Shown piece by piece: positions 34,301 through 42,300 of a stretch of DNA of 64,000 nucleotides (positions within the stretch are counted from its first letter, which is position 1; each line of letters begins with the position of its first letter). The notes under the pieces are model-generated. The model was not told the origin of the DNA and did no database searches. It saw only the letters and a program-made list of their open reading frames with translations. Source of the DNA: JALOOB01 sp040766655 (GTDB lineage: Bacteria > Chloroflexota > Anaerolineae > CG2-30-64-16); the NCBI GenBank assembly GCA_040766655.1, contig JAXGQB010000009.1:186001-250000 (forward strand), in the 5' to 3' direction. Both the position numbers and the translations under genes were made by a program.

Positions 34301-35266
34301 GCGGGAAAGATGGAGGAGGCGACCGCCGCGTACGAAGCCGCGCTCCCGCTCCTCGAAGATGCGACGGATGCCGCCGCGCGCATCGAGCTCCTGGGCCGGC
34401 TGGGCGACGCGTACGCCGGCATCGCGCGGACGGACGATGCCATCCGCGTCTACGAACAGGCGCTGGCTGCGGCAGTCGCCACGGGCGACCATGCCACCGA
34501 GGCCAACGTGTCCGGCAAGCTGAGCATGGTTTACGCCGCGGCGGGCCAGACGGAGCAGGCAATCACGTGGGGCGAGCGCGCCATGATCGCGGCGCGGAGC
34601 GTGATATCATGGCCGAACCGGGCGCCCGTGCTGCGCACCCTGGGCGACGCATACGCGGACAGGGGCGATGCGGCACAGGCCATGGTGTGTTATCGCCAAG
34701 CCCTTTTCCTGGGTCGCGCGGTGGGCGACCGCCGCTCCGAGGCTGCGCTGCTCAACAGCCTGGGCACCGCCTCCGCGCAGCTGGGCATGCCCAAGGATGC
34801 AATCGAGTTCTACCACAAGGCGCTGCTGGTGAGCCGCGAGACGCACGACCGGCCGCTCGAGGGCAACATCCTCAACAACCTCGGCAACGCGCATGCGGAC
34901 CTCAACGAGATGGGGCCGGCCACGGAATACTACCGGCAGGCGCTGGCCATCAGCCGGGCACTGGGCGAACGGCGCAAGGAGGCCAACCGGCTGGCGAACC
35001 TGGGGCTGGCGCTCATGGAGCTGGAGGAAACCCGCCGCGCCATCGACGCGTACAGCGAGGCCGTGGACATCTACGCGGAACTGGGCGACCGTGCGGCGCG
35101 CGCCCGCCATTCCTGGATGCTCGGCATGTTGCTCCAGCGCAGCGGCCAGCTCGCCCGCGCGGCCGAGGTGATGCAGCCTGCGGTGGACTACGAGCGGGAG
35201 ATCGACGCGGCCGAGGCGAAGGAGCACGCGAAGCTGGTGGAGCGCCTGCGCCGCAGCGTCGCGTGA
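28397..35266 (+). CDS. giant TPR-repeat protein with degenerate STAND-like N-terminal NTPase domain
   Basis: A 2289-aa protein. The first 280 residues resemble a STAND/NB-ARC ATPase: a P-loop position 'ALTGARDAGASALA' at 27-39, which lacks the Lys and GKT/S of Walker A, and a Walker-B-like 'ILAVIDDAQ' at 103-111. From about residue 290 to 2280 there are nearly fifty TPR-type repeats of about 40 aa ('LGRAHLAQGSSGIGEECLAAALPLSRALGLRATELDVL'), most with the phrase 'GD..AE'. It has no signal peptide. The last repeats are closest to the TPR_12 consensus ('NILNNLGNAHADLNEMGPATEYYRQAL'). It is probably a large scaffold. The ATG at 28397 has CAGGAGG upstream. High sequence identity among repeats is a real feature, not an assembly sign that can be judged here. 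Confidence 0.88.
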   Translation: MSHSKTRAALCALLDTPPTGGVTLVALTGARDAGASALARSVAGQPPASFAGGALHLHGGPHALRASLVLEAERHCGVDPAGDTDLMRRAARVRRTLASRGRILAVIDDAQESHAATWAVDHLLPSGSAALLVTRDRALLRALPAAEVAMPAGEGTAQGTRAPELPRELQWRLARLGAFAAGVLDVHVVAAVWDDDADAARAGLAALAHQGLLAHEGDPAAPRYRLEPRVAIEAAALLQASPDRAIVFARHADAVLEALSEAEGAFARGGETTGSALARAIDLWPQVSEALAGATAGETGRSAAWEMALLGSAPLLLALLVPPAQRAAWLERTLRPSIQAGRRRWDARLLPALSEAQLELGDVAASLRTARLAVAAASQVSGPAGGPAGGQKVAAHARVRVAAALVTQDNPRAAIDELGRAIEASRTAGDLRVEAEAHRLLGHARQLLGEPIAAAESYGAALACLKTLGAPYEALPLAEARAVALAQAPAGRAGIGAPAVEAYRQAALLASRLDDSETERRLARQLGDLCAADWPEESVSHYRRSLALSRAAGDEAGSIELLARLGATLAQLGRSEEAGRACEEALVLSRSAGDEEAELRALVGLSDALASQGSQQSAILAAQQALPLATRLGDSEAQLAMSLRLGAYYGDTGAHRDAIACLEDALRLSRELGQRSTELTVLLSLGRAHLAQGSSGIGEECLAAALPLSRALGLRATELDVLRRLGDLRHAHGDDARAGSAYDEAVEVSRALGDSAAERELLLQLADAQARSGRPDRAVHSLRQAQPLVQGQGDAQQTLQLVLRLADVERRAGLPDDALAHGNEALQIAREVGDPPAELAALLHLAATYDGLRQTDPALDAYSHALEVSRAVNDLAAQAAILRRLGEAGVARGDDATAMAHYRAALSLFDELGDEGAAGALHYDLAELDRRAGRVDEARSAYTAAHRAARLLNDPAAEAMVARRLGALHRDEGAVAVAARWLEEAVDALRRAGDEAGETEAVLELAHCHEGLARQVEAAAAYQAAAVGAVRGGRRDVELAAEASLGRLALAGGRPAQACEAFSTAVRLAQETGDTQAERDALARLGEAQMAAGRALAATEALSGALALAREAGDQAAELRHLVALGEACVAAGEAASGVAYFEQAVPLMQQAGDGDAEMGVWLGLSDALAARGRVAAAVEAAEKALALAQASGRQDAEGAALLRVAEAQHAQGHLGAALIAYEQVLPLLDTPSHRATAMEVLLRQGATLETLDKREAATESYRRALALAVEMNDRRRQAEAARRLAVAADAAGDAGGAVAAYETMLEAGRAMGDPDITRAALRGAATNLQREGAADRALPLFREARELAADRNDRRTETELLNALGEVYAAVGDLDRAAWAYEQAGALAQDLDDTPLCARAANGLAHARAAAGDGPAAVAHHEAALRFARRAGDRSAEAIALFGLATAQGDETRAPRAEELLDQALAAARAAGDARLAAEILLAQVKASRAAGDAGAGRRAASDALAAAEEAGDARLEGAAHAALARLALAEGKPAAAQAEFDAALEAQRAANDAAGERRTLLGLGDAHRAAGDLLHAVESYGTARDLAQAANDRTAELLAFLGLARAHGAGGSATRAADAFRKALRLARSEGHQEAELEALLGLGRASAAAGKTGAAGTHFRAALNLAVESGQTRAELAAHQALGEISADESDATAHFSTALALARSLGDREAEVDAALRLVTVAAGEEARADALRSMPAALTISGKRGDKAGELTALRALAAERRASGDLRGAIGDYLTALPLATAQGDQASLSDVRAGLAEAYTALGETGAAIEHDRWALVHIRQAADRELEIKVLCRLAGAEAAAGENVDAARHYDQATHLAREMGNRQIELDSLLGLAPVAVRLGEPRRAADCYRNALELSRELHEPDVEVRILLSQGDAWLAAGEPNAAAEGYRAALGVVRANDLPGQEAAILRQLGGALGGAGKMEEATAAYEAALPLLEDATDAAARIELLGRLGDAYAGIARTDDAIRVYEQALAAAVATGDHATEANVSGKLSMVYAAAGQTEQAITWGERAMIAARSVISWPNRAPVLRTLGDAYADRGDAAQAMVCYRQALFLGRAVGDRRSEAALLNSLGTASAQLGMPKDAIEFYHKALLVSRETHDRPLEGNILNNLGNAHADLNEMGPATEYYRQALAISRALGERRKEANRLANLGLALMELEETRRAIDAYSEAVDIYAELGDRAARARHSWMLGMLLQRSGQLARAAEVMQPAVDYEREIDAAEAKEHAKLVERLRRSVA

Positions 35267-35286
35267 CCCGCCCCGGGGGATTGTAG

Positions 35287-35308
35287 GGGCCGGCCCGTGT
35301 GCCGGCCC
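35287..35308. terminator. hairpin between convergent genes
   Basis: GGGCCGGC (35287-35294)/GCCGGCCC (35301-35308) with a 6-nt loop, between the end of the TPR gene and the end of the convergent lipoprotein gene. No T-run follows, so it may be a repeat-type hairpin acting as a bidirectional end. Confidence 0.5.
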
Positions 35309-35333
35309 TGTGCGCGCAGGCGGGTTGCCGTTC

Positions 35334-35347
35334 TTCAATCTTCAATC
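35334..35347. repeat. heptamer repeat (TTCAATC x2) overlapping a stop codon
   Basis: Two direct copies of TTCAATC. The second contains the TGA stop codon (35344-35342, minus strand) of the lipoprotein gene. The same heptamer forms a longer array at 55084-55118 and occurs once at the imuB stop codon. Confidence 0.6.
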
Positions 35348-36010
35348 GCTGGCCGCCGCGACGATATGATCGATCTGCCGCTGCACCAGGTCGCGCGCGT
35401 CACCGAGCAGGGTCTCCGGCTCGTTCGGGTTCCCGATGGCCGCGACCACGACGTGCGCCAGCACGTTGCCCAATCGGAAGCGGTGGCCGTACTCCACCAC
35501 CGTACGGTCCATCAGGCGATAGGTCACCCTGAGCGCCTCGGACTCGTCGGTTCCCACTGCCGCGCCGGCAAACGGCGCGCTGACGATGTCCGTCGCATTG
35601 CGGCTGACCAGCGCCGCGGCCTCGAGTTCCTCCTCAGCCGCATCACGCTCAGCCAACAGAAATGCCTGTTCCGCATCCACCGTCGTCGTGTAGACGCCCA
35701 CGCTGGACATGACGCTCAGCAGCGTGTTGCCGCCCGACGCGTCGGTGTCCAGCGCGCTCGGCCGCAGGTACAGCGCGACGTACTCGATATCTGAGCCCTT
35801 CTCTGCGGCCAGCTCGAAGCCGGCCGGCATGTCCAGCCGCGTCAGCGCGAGTTCCGCCGGATCAGCCTCGACGACGATACCTCTCATTGCCTCCGGCGCC
35901 TGGGGTGAGGCAATGCTGGCCGGCAGCGGCGCGCAGCCAACCAGCACAACCGCGGCAACCGCCCACATCGCTGCTGCGACCAGCAGGCCGCGACCGTTGA
36001 TGCCGTTCAT
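35342..36010 (-). CDS. lipoprotein of unknown function
   Basis: A 222-aa lipoprotein. The signal 'LLVAAAMWAVAAVVLVGC' ends in a VGC lipobox. The mature part has alternating strands and a helix with 'TVDAEQAFLLAERDAAEEELEAAALV', and ends 'LVQRQIDHIVAAASD'. 'MSSVGVYTTTVDAEQAF' and 'EYGHRFRLGNVLAHVVV' resemble DUF-type lipoproteins that occur in Gram-positive and Chloroflexota genomes, but no family is named with confidence. AGGAAGGGG lies 6 nt before ATG 36010. It is divergent from the RTX gene. Confidence 0.75.
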   Translation of the reverse strand: MNGINGRGLLVAAAMWAVAAVVLVGCAPLPASIASPQAPEAMRGIVVEADPAELALTRLDMPAGFELAAEKGSDIEYVALYLRPSALDTDASGGNTLLSVMSSVGVYTTTVDAEQAFLLAERDAAEEELEAAALVSRNATDIVSAPFAGAAVGTDESEALRVTYRLMDRTVVEYGHRFRLGNVLAHVVVAAIGNPNEPETLLGDARDLVQRQIDHIVAAASD

Positions 36011-36103
36011 GATTACCCCTTCCTGATTGAAACCCGACTGACGAACTGCAAGGTAGTCACTCAACTTCCGTAAATATCATACAATATTAGAACAAATAAA
36101 GCA

Positions 36104-36132
36104 TTGACACTGCACATGCAGTATGCTATCAT
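36104..36132 (+). promoter_or_regulatory. strong promoter with palindromic spacer for the RTX gene
   Basis: TTGACA (36104-36109), 17-nt spacer, TGC-TATCAT (-10 at 36127-36132, also an extended -10). The spacer contains ACTGCA-CA-TGCAGT (36109-36122), a perfect inverted repeat between the two promoter boxes that could bind a repressor or activator. Confidence 0.75.
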
Positions 36133-36138
36133 CCCCAT

Positions 36139-36362
36139 TCGTAACATGTTCTGGCAAAGCGTCCCAGGGTGCCCATCGTTGCGTTGTCGGCGATGGGAGG
36201 CCCACCGAAGCGTCGACTCTCAGACCCGCCTCACCGTGCCAGCGGTGAGAGCCGCATCATTCAGTCCGGTGCGTGCGCTGTCTGGCCCCTCATGGCAGGC
36301 GCGGCAAGGGGAATCTCATGCCGCACGACAACGCATCCCCATCGGCTGGCGGAGGTTACTCG
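36139..36362 (+). other. about 220-nt untranslated leader of the RTX gene with hairpins
   Basis: Between the predicted transcription start and ATG 36363. Hairpins include CCCATCG/CGATGGG (about 36171-36198) and CTCACCG/CGGTGAG (about 36231-36250). No known riboswitch consensus was recognised. A translated frame from ATG 36318 is possible and is in frame with the gene. The rest of the 352-bp gap holds the divergent promoters. Confidence 0.4.
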
Positions 36363-39300
36363 ATGTCACGACTGGTTCGACTGCTGCTGGCAGTCACGCT
36401 CCTCTTCTCCACGCTTCCTGTCTCACTTCTCGCACCCGCCCGCACAGCGTACGCCCTCGACAGCGGCGGGGTCACCGAGGTTATCACCGCCCTGCAGAGC
36501 CTGGGCACCGTGGTCAACAGCCTGTCGGGACTGGCAGGTCTTGGCGAACCGATCCCCTTCACGGATGTCGATCCGAGCGAGGCTTTGAACCTCGACAGCC
36601 TGTTCACGGACGCGCTGTCCGGTCTCGGCGCCCCATCGAGCCTCGCTGATCTGGCCACGGCCATCGACGGCAAGGACGATCCCGACCTGGGCGGCACAGG
36701 CATCGCCGTGCAGTTCAATAACGTGGTTGGGAACGACACGAACGACACCCTGTCGTTTGACTTCAGCGCCACCCGCACGGTGAACGTCCCCCTGAAGTTC
36801 ACGTCGGGCGACGTAAACCTGGACGGGTCAGAAATCGCCCTCACTTTCACGCTTACAGCGCCGTTCGCCCTCGGTTACGACGGTGGCGCATCAAATCCCA
36901 GCGAGAAGGTCTTTCTGACCAATGAACCGGTGGTCGCGGTCACGACCTCGGCCAACGTGCCGGCCATCACCGCGTTCGAGAGCCTGCTCGGCTTCACCAG
37001 CGTGAACGTCGGCGGCAGCGTGGTGCTCAACGCGGCCATCCAGGCCACGTTCGCGGACCCCGATGCGAACGGCCGCCTGACGGTGGACGAGTGGTCTTCG
37101 ACCGCGTTGGGCGACCTGGTCACGGTCGCGTTCGTCGATGCACCAGGCAACGACGTCGACGCCAGCCTGACGCTCGACGCGGCCATCGTTCCCGGTGCGC
37201 CCGACGCCACCGTATTCTGGCAGGACGCCAGCCTGGCGGACGGTCCCGGAACGCCGACCGTGACGCTGAATGCGCTGGACGATTTCACCAACGTGAACGC
37301 GAGCAACATCTTCAGCGGCCTGGCGAGCGCCACGACCGCGCTGCTCGCCGCGCAACAGAGCGGCGACCTGCAGCTGCCCTTCCTGAAGGACAGCCTGGGC
37401 GATCTCTTCCAGTTCGCCGATCCGCTCGTCGACTTCGTTCACGAGCTCGGCGACGCAGCCATCGTCTGCGGGCCGAACGACACGGTCCCGCCCAGCGGTC
37501 CCATCTTCGGGCTCAAATCCGGCGACACGGTGTTCTGCCGCGCCTACACGATCAACCCGGTCGACCTGGTCGATTGGAAGATCGATGGCGTCAGCAGCAA
37601 CACCTCGTTGACGACCGTCGGTCCCAGCCCGTCCACCTCCGCGCAGCTCGTATTGGGCGCCGGCGGCCTGGACAGCGTCACGCTGGACTTCCACTTCCAG
37701 GGCGAGTCCACGGCGCGCCTGGCCCGCCCGCTCTTCCTGACGGCCGACGAACTCACGGAGAAGCTCCTCAGCGTCGCGGGCATCGACACCGTCACGCCGA
37801 ACTACGATCCTGACAAGAAGATCCTGACCTACCGGCTGCAGGAAGCGCTCCCTGCGGTCAGTAACGCCGTCGAGGCGGACTTCGGCGACCAGCTCAGGGC
37901 GCAGACCGGCCTGTTCGGCCTCAGCCAGTCGGGCAGCGACGAGATCACGGTCGAGGCGTCCGCCATCGCGATGGACGTGACCTTCGGCGTCATCCTGGTC
38001 GAAGATCCGGCGGACATCAAGGCAGGCGGCACGAACGCCGACCGCTTCTTCCTGCAGGTGGGCACGGGCAACGAGTTCCAGGCGGACGTGGCGATTGCCG
38101 CGGGCAGCAACTTCGGGCTCGAGGGCCGGCTGGCCTTCCTGGAGGTCACGACCACAGGCACCCCGACTGGTCCCAATCCGGGCGGCGCCATCTTCAGCAT
38201 CGGTGACAGCGACGATGCGCCAGGCGCGCCGAGCTTCAGCCTGAACATCACTGCGCCCGGGATCACAAGCGTGGCGTTGCCGCAGGCGATTCCCGACGCC
38301 ATCCTCGTCAGCGACCTGATCTCCGGCGGCATCGGCCCCAAGATCGACGCCAAGTGCGAGATCGGCTTCAGCAGCGGCCTCGAGGTCAAGGCGACGGTTG
38401 GCGGCGCGACGGAGCTGGCATCCGGCAACGTTGGCGTTTCCTGGCCGGATGTCTTCACCGACGACACCTGTGAGCCAGATCTCGCCGGCATCGCGGTCAC
38501 GACCGACGGCGACTTCGACACCGACCTGCTCTCCTTCAACATCAACCCCGATAACCCGCTGGAGATGCTGAGCATCATCCTCGACTCCATCTACGGGCTC
38601 GCACAGGCGGTTGACAGCCTGCCTGCGATCGGGGATCTCGACGTACAGATCCCGGTCGTCGGCGTCAGTCCGCGCGATCTGCTCGACAAGCTGGAGGAGA
38701 TCAACGTCGCCATCAACGACGCGCGGTCCGACCCGGCAGGGACGCTCCAGGCATTGGAGACGCAACTCGAGACCGAGCTGGGCATCGACCCGGCCGCGCT
38801 CTCGTTCGAGCTGAGTGATGTCGGACCCGGCGCCGAGAAGGACCTCATCCTGCGCCTCGGCTACAGCAAGGCCGACGCGCTCGTTCAGCCGCTCAACTTC
38901 GACATCGATGACGGCGGCCTGGGGCTGGTCTCCGCCTCCACCGGCGGCAACATCTCGTTCGGCTACACCGCAGGCGCGCAGTTCGACATCGCGATCCCGC
39001 TGAAGCCGGGCAGCGCGCTGGCCGACACCCTGGTTCTCGAGACTACCCGGGCCACCGCGGGCGGGTCGCTCGACGAGCCGGCCCTCAGCTTTACCGCTGC
39101 CGTCGGCCCGCTCGAGGTAGGCGTCACGGGCCAGGCCAAGGCAAACGTCGAGCTTGTCGTGGAAAATCCGGACACCAACCCGTTGTCTCTCACCAGCTGG
39201 CTGACCGGCGTCGGCGCGGACCTGACCGGCGCGACCCAGAGCTGCGGGATCATCGACCCGGATGGGACGCCCGACAACGGCGACGAAATCACCCTGGACG

Positions 39301-42300
39301 GCCAGGCCTGCGCGCGGCTGGATCTCGACGTGGCCGGCCCCATCGGAACCCTGGGCTTCCGCGCTGCAGACATCACGGAGCCCGACGAACTCGGCGATCC
39401 CGAACAATGGTATGCCTACGTGCCCTCCGGCCTGACAGGCGCCATTTCGAGCAACGTGCTCAACTGGGCGTTCCTCTTCAAGGTGCTCCCCGAACTGACG
39501 ACGAAGCTCGAGGGCATCCTGGCGAGCGGGTCCGAAGACATCAGCGTGCCCGGACTGGGCGAGGCGCTGGACGCCGGCGCGGACGTCGTGGGTGAGATCA
39601 ACACCTACGTCATCTCCCCTCTGTCCGACATCGGCTCCGTCGTCACCGGCGCGACGGCCAAGGTCGTCGAGGACCAGATCGAGGCGGAGATCCTGTCGCT
39701 GGGCGCCATCGTGCTGGACCGCAACAACTCGGGCGGAGCCGCAGACGCGGACGACGTCGACGTCATCGCGCGCTGCGGCGGTGCAGACTGCGCGGATGGT
39801 GACCCCGTCCTCAACATCGACGATGTGCAGGTCACCTTCAAGATCGGGCAGCAGATCAGCGAGACCCCGGCCTTCGATATCGGCATCGACGGCCTGCCCA
39901 TCGCCATCAGCGGCGCAACCACGGCCACCGGCGAATGGTCGCTGCTCCTGAACCTCGGCCTCAGCAAGGCAGAGGGTCCCTACATCGTCGCCGACAACGG
40001 CACGGACCCCGAGCTCAATCTCGGCGCCTCCGTGACGCTTGCAGACAACCCCGCGCCGGGCGCATGTGCGGCCGACCCGAGCAATCCCGCGTTCTTCCCG
40101 TCCGGCCAGTTCGCCGGCTTCTCGGACACCCGCTGCCTCGAGGGCACGCTCGCATTCCTGAGCGTGGGCATGTACGATGGCAACGATAGTGGCGACACGG
40201 TCGACACCAATGATCCCACGGAGATCGGGCTGACCACCACGCTGGACCTGACGAGCAGCGCGGCATCCGGCCGCCTGACCGCGGGCAACATCATCAACAG
40301 CGTCGGCCTCGAGCCGCGCTTCGTCGCCGACGCCAACATCGACCTGGCGCTGCGCACGAGCATCGACGCGGTCGACGGCCTGCCGGGCGTCGTGGGCGCA
40401 TTCCACCTTGCGTGGGGCTTCGACACGAACAACCCGAGCCTGGGCGCACCGACCGTCGCGTTCGACCGTCTGAATCTCGATGCGGGCACCTTCATCTCCG
40501 ACCTGCTCGGGCCGGTGGTCACCGAGGTGCGCAAGGTCACCAGCCCGCTGGAGCCGATCGTCGACTTCATCCAGGCCGAGGTGCCAGTGCTGACGCAGCT
40601 GGCCGAGATGGTGGGCGAGGACCCCGTGACGGTGCTGACCCTCATCCAGGCGAGCTCAGGCTTCAGCGACGAGGACATCGCCCTGATCGAAAGCGTACTG
40701 CAGATGATCAGCCTGGCCAACAACCTGCCGATCGATCCGGGCGCAGGCAACCTCTTCATCCCGCTGGGTTCAGGTGGCAACCCCGGCTCCTTCACCCTCT
40801 TCGGCGACAAGCTCCTGCAGGGCGGCACCACGCCCGACCAGGCGGGAACGCTGATCAGCAGCGCGGATGCGGGAACGAACCTGGCCGACGAACTGCCCGG
40901 CAATGCGGGGGTGGCGTCCGTCGCGGCCACGTCGCGGCCCGGCACCTTCGGCGTCGAGGGCCTCACCTTCCCGTTCCTTGACGACGCGACGCAGGTCTTC
41001 GGCCTGCTGCTGGGCCAGGATGTCACCATCGTCCGCATGGACTTCGGCACCTTCAAGGCCAGCGTGAGCGAGGGCTACGAATTCGGCCCGATCTTCATCG
41101 GCCCGTTCCCCGTCACTGCGGAGGTGGGCCTGGCCTTCACCGCCGAGGCGCGCTTCGCCATGGGCTACGACACGCGCGGCCTGCGGCAGGTGATCTCCGG
41201 CGGGAGCGCGATCAAGCTCTTCAACGGCATCTTCATCGACGATCTCGATGCTGATGGCCTGGACGTCGACGAGTGGAAGCTGACCTTCCGGGTCTACGCG
41301 GAGGCCGCGCTCGACGTGCTGATCGTCGAGGCGGGCGTGTACGGTGGCGTGGACGCCACCCTCTCGGGCAACCTGGACGACCGGCCCAACCCGGACGGCA
41401 AGCTCTACATCGAGGAGATCGTAGACAAGCTGTCCAACCCGATCTGTCTCTTCATCATCTCCGGCAAGCTCGACCTGTTCCTGGGCTTCTTCCTGGAGGT
41501 GGACCTCTTCCTGTGGAGCGATCGCTGGGAGCTGGAGATCATCCGGGTGACCCTGCTCGACTTCACCATGGGCTGCGAGGGCGAGAACCCGAACCTGGCC
41601 GACGTGGTGGGCGGCGACCTGTGGCTGAACATCGGCACCCGGGCCAACCTGCGCGGCATCCAGGAGAGCGTCATCGACGAGGAGTTCACCGTGCGCCAGA
41701 TCGGCGACGGCAAGGTCTCCGTCGAGGCGTTCGGCCTCAAGCAGGAGCGATCGGGCATCACCGGCATCGTGCGTGCCGATGCGGCGGACGGCGACGACAT
41801 TATCGCGTTCGTCAAGGGCGGCAATGACGCGAACCCCATCGCCTTCACGATCGGCTCCGATCTGAAGGGCGGCGCCGGCAACGACTCGTTCACCGGCGGT
41901 GACGGGGTCGACACATTCAGCGGTGGAGCCGGCGCCGACAAGCTGATCGGCGGCAAGGGCAACGACATCCTGAACGGTGACGGCGAGGACGATCGCATGG
42001 ACGGCGGCATCGGCGACGATACGCTGAACGGCGGCACGGGCAACGACACTGCGACGGGTGGCCCCGGCGCTGATACGATTGACGGCGGCGACGGCGACGA
42101 CTCCCTGCTGGGCGGGCCCTGGACGATGGCCAATCCGGACGGCGTCGACACCATCACCGGTGGTCCCGGCAACGATAACCTGGACGGCGGCCCGGCAGAC
42201 GACATCCTCAACGGCGACGAGGCTGGCCTCAGTTGTCTCGACGAGGGCGCGGCCACGGGCGGCATCGATGCGATCCTCGGCGGACCCGGCAACGACACGA

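Noticed and set aside
36139..36362. Cyclic-di-GMP (GEMM) or cobalamin riboswitch in the RTX leader
   Set aside because: Hairpins are present, but the conserved sequence boxes of these riboswitches could not be recognised.
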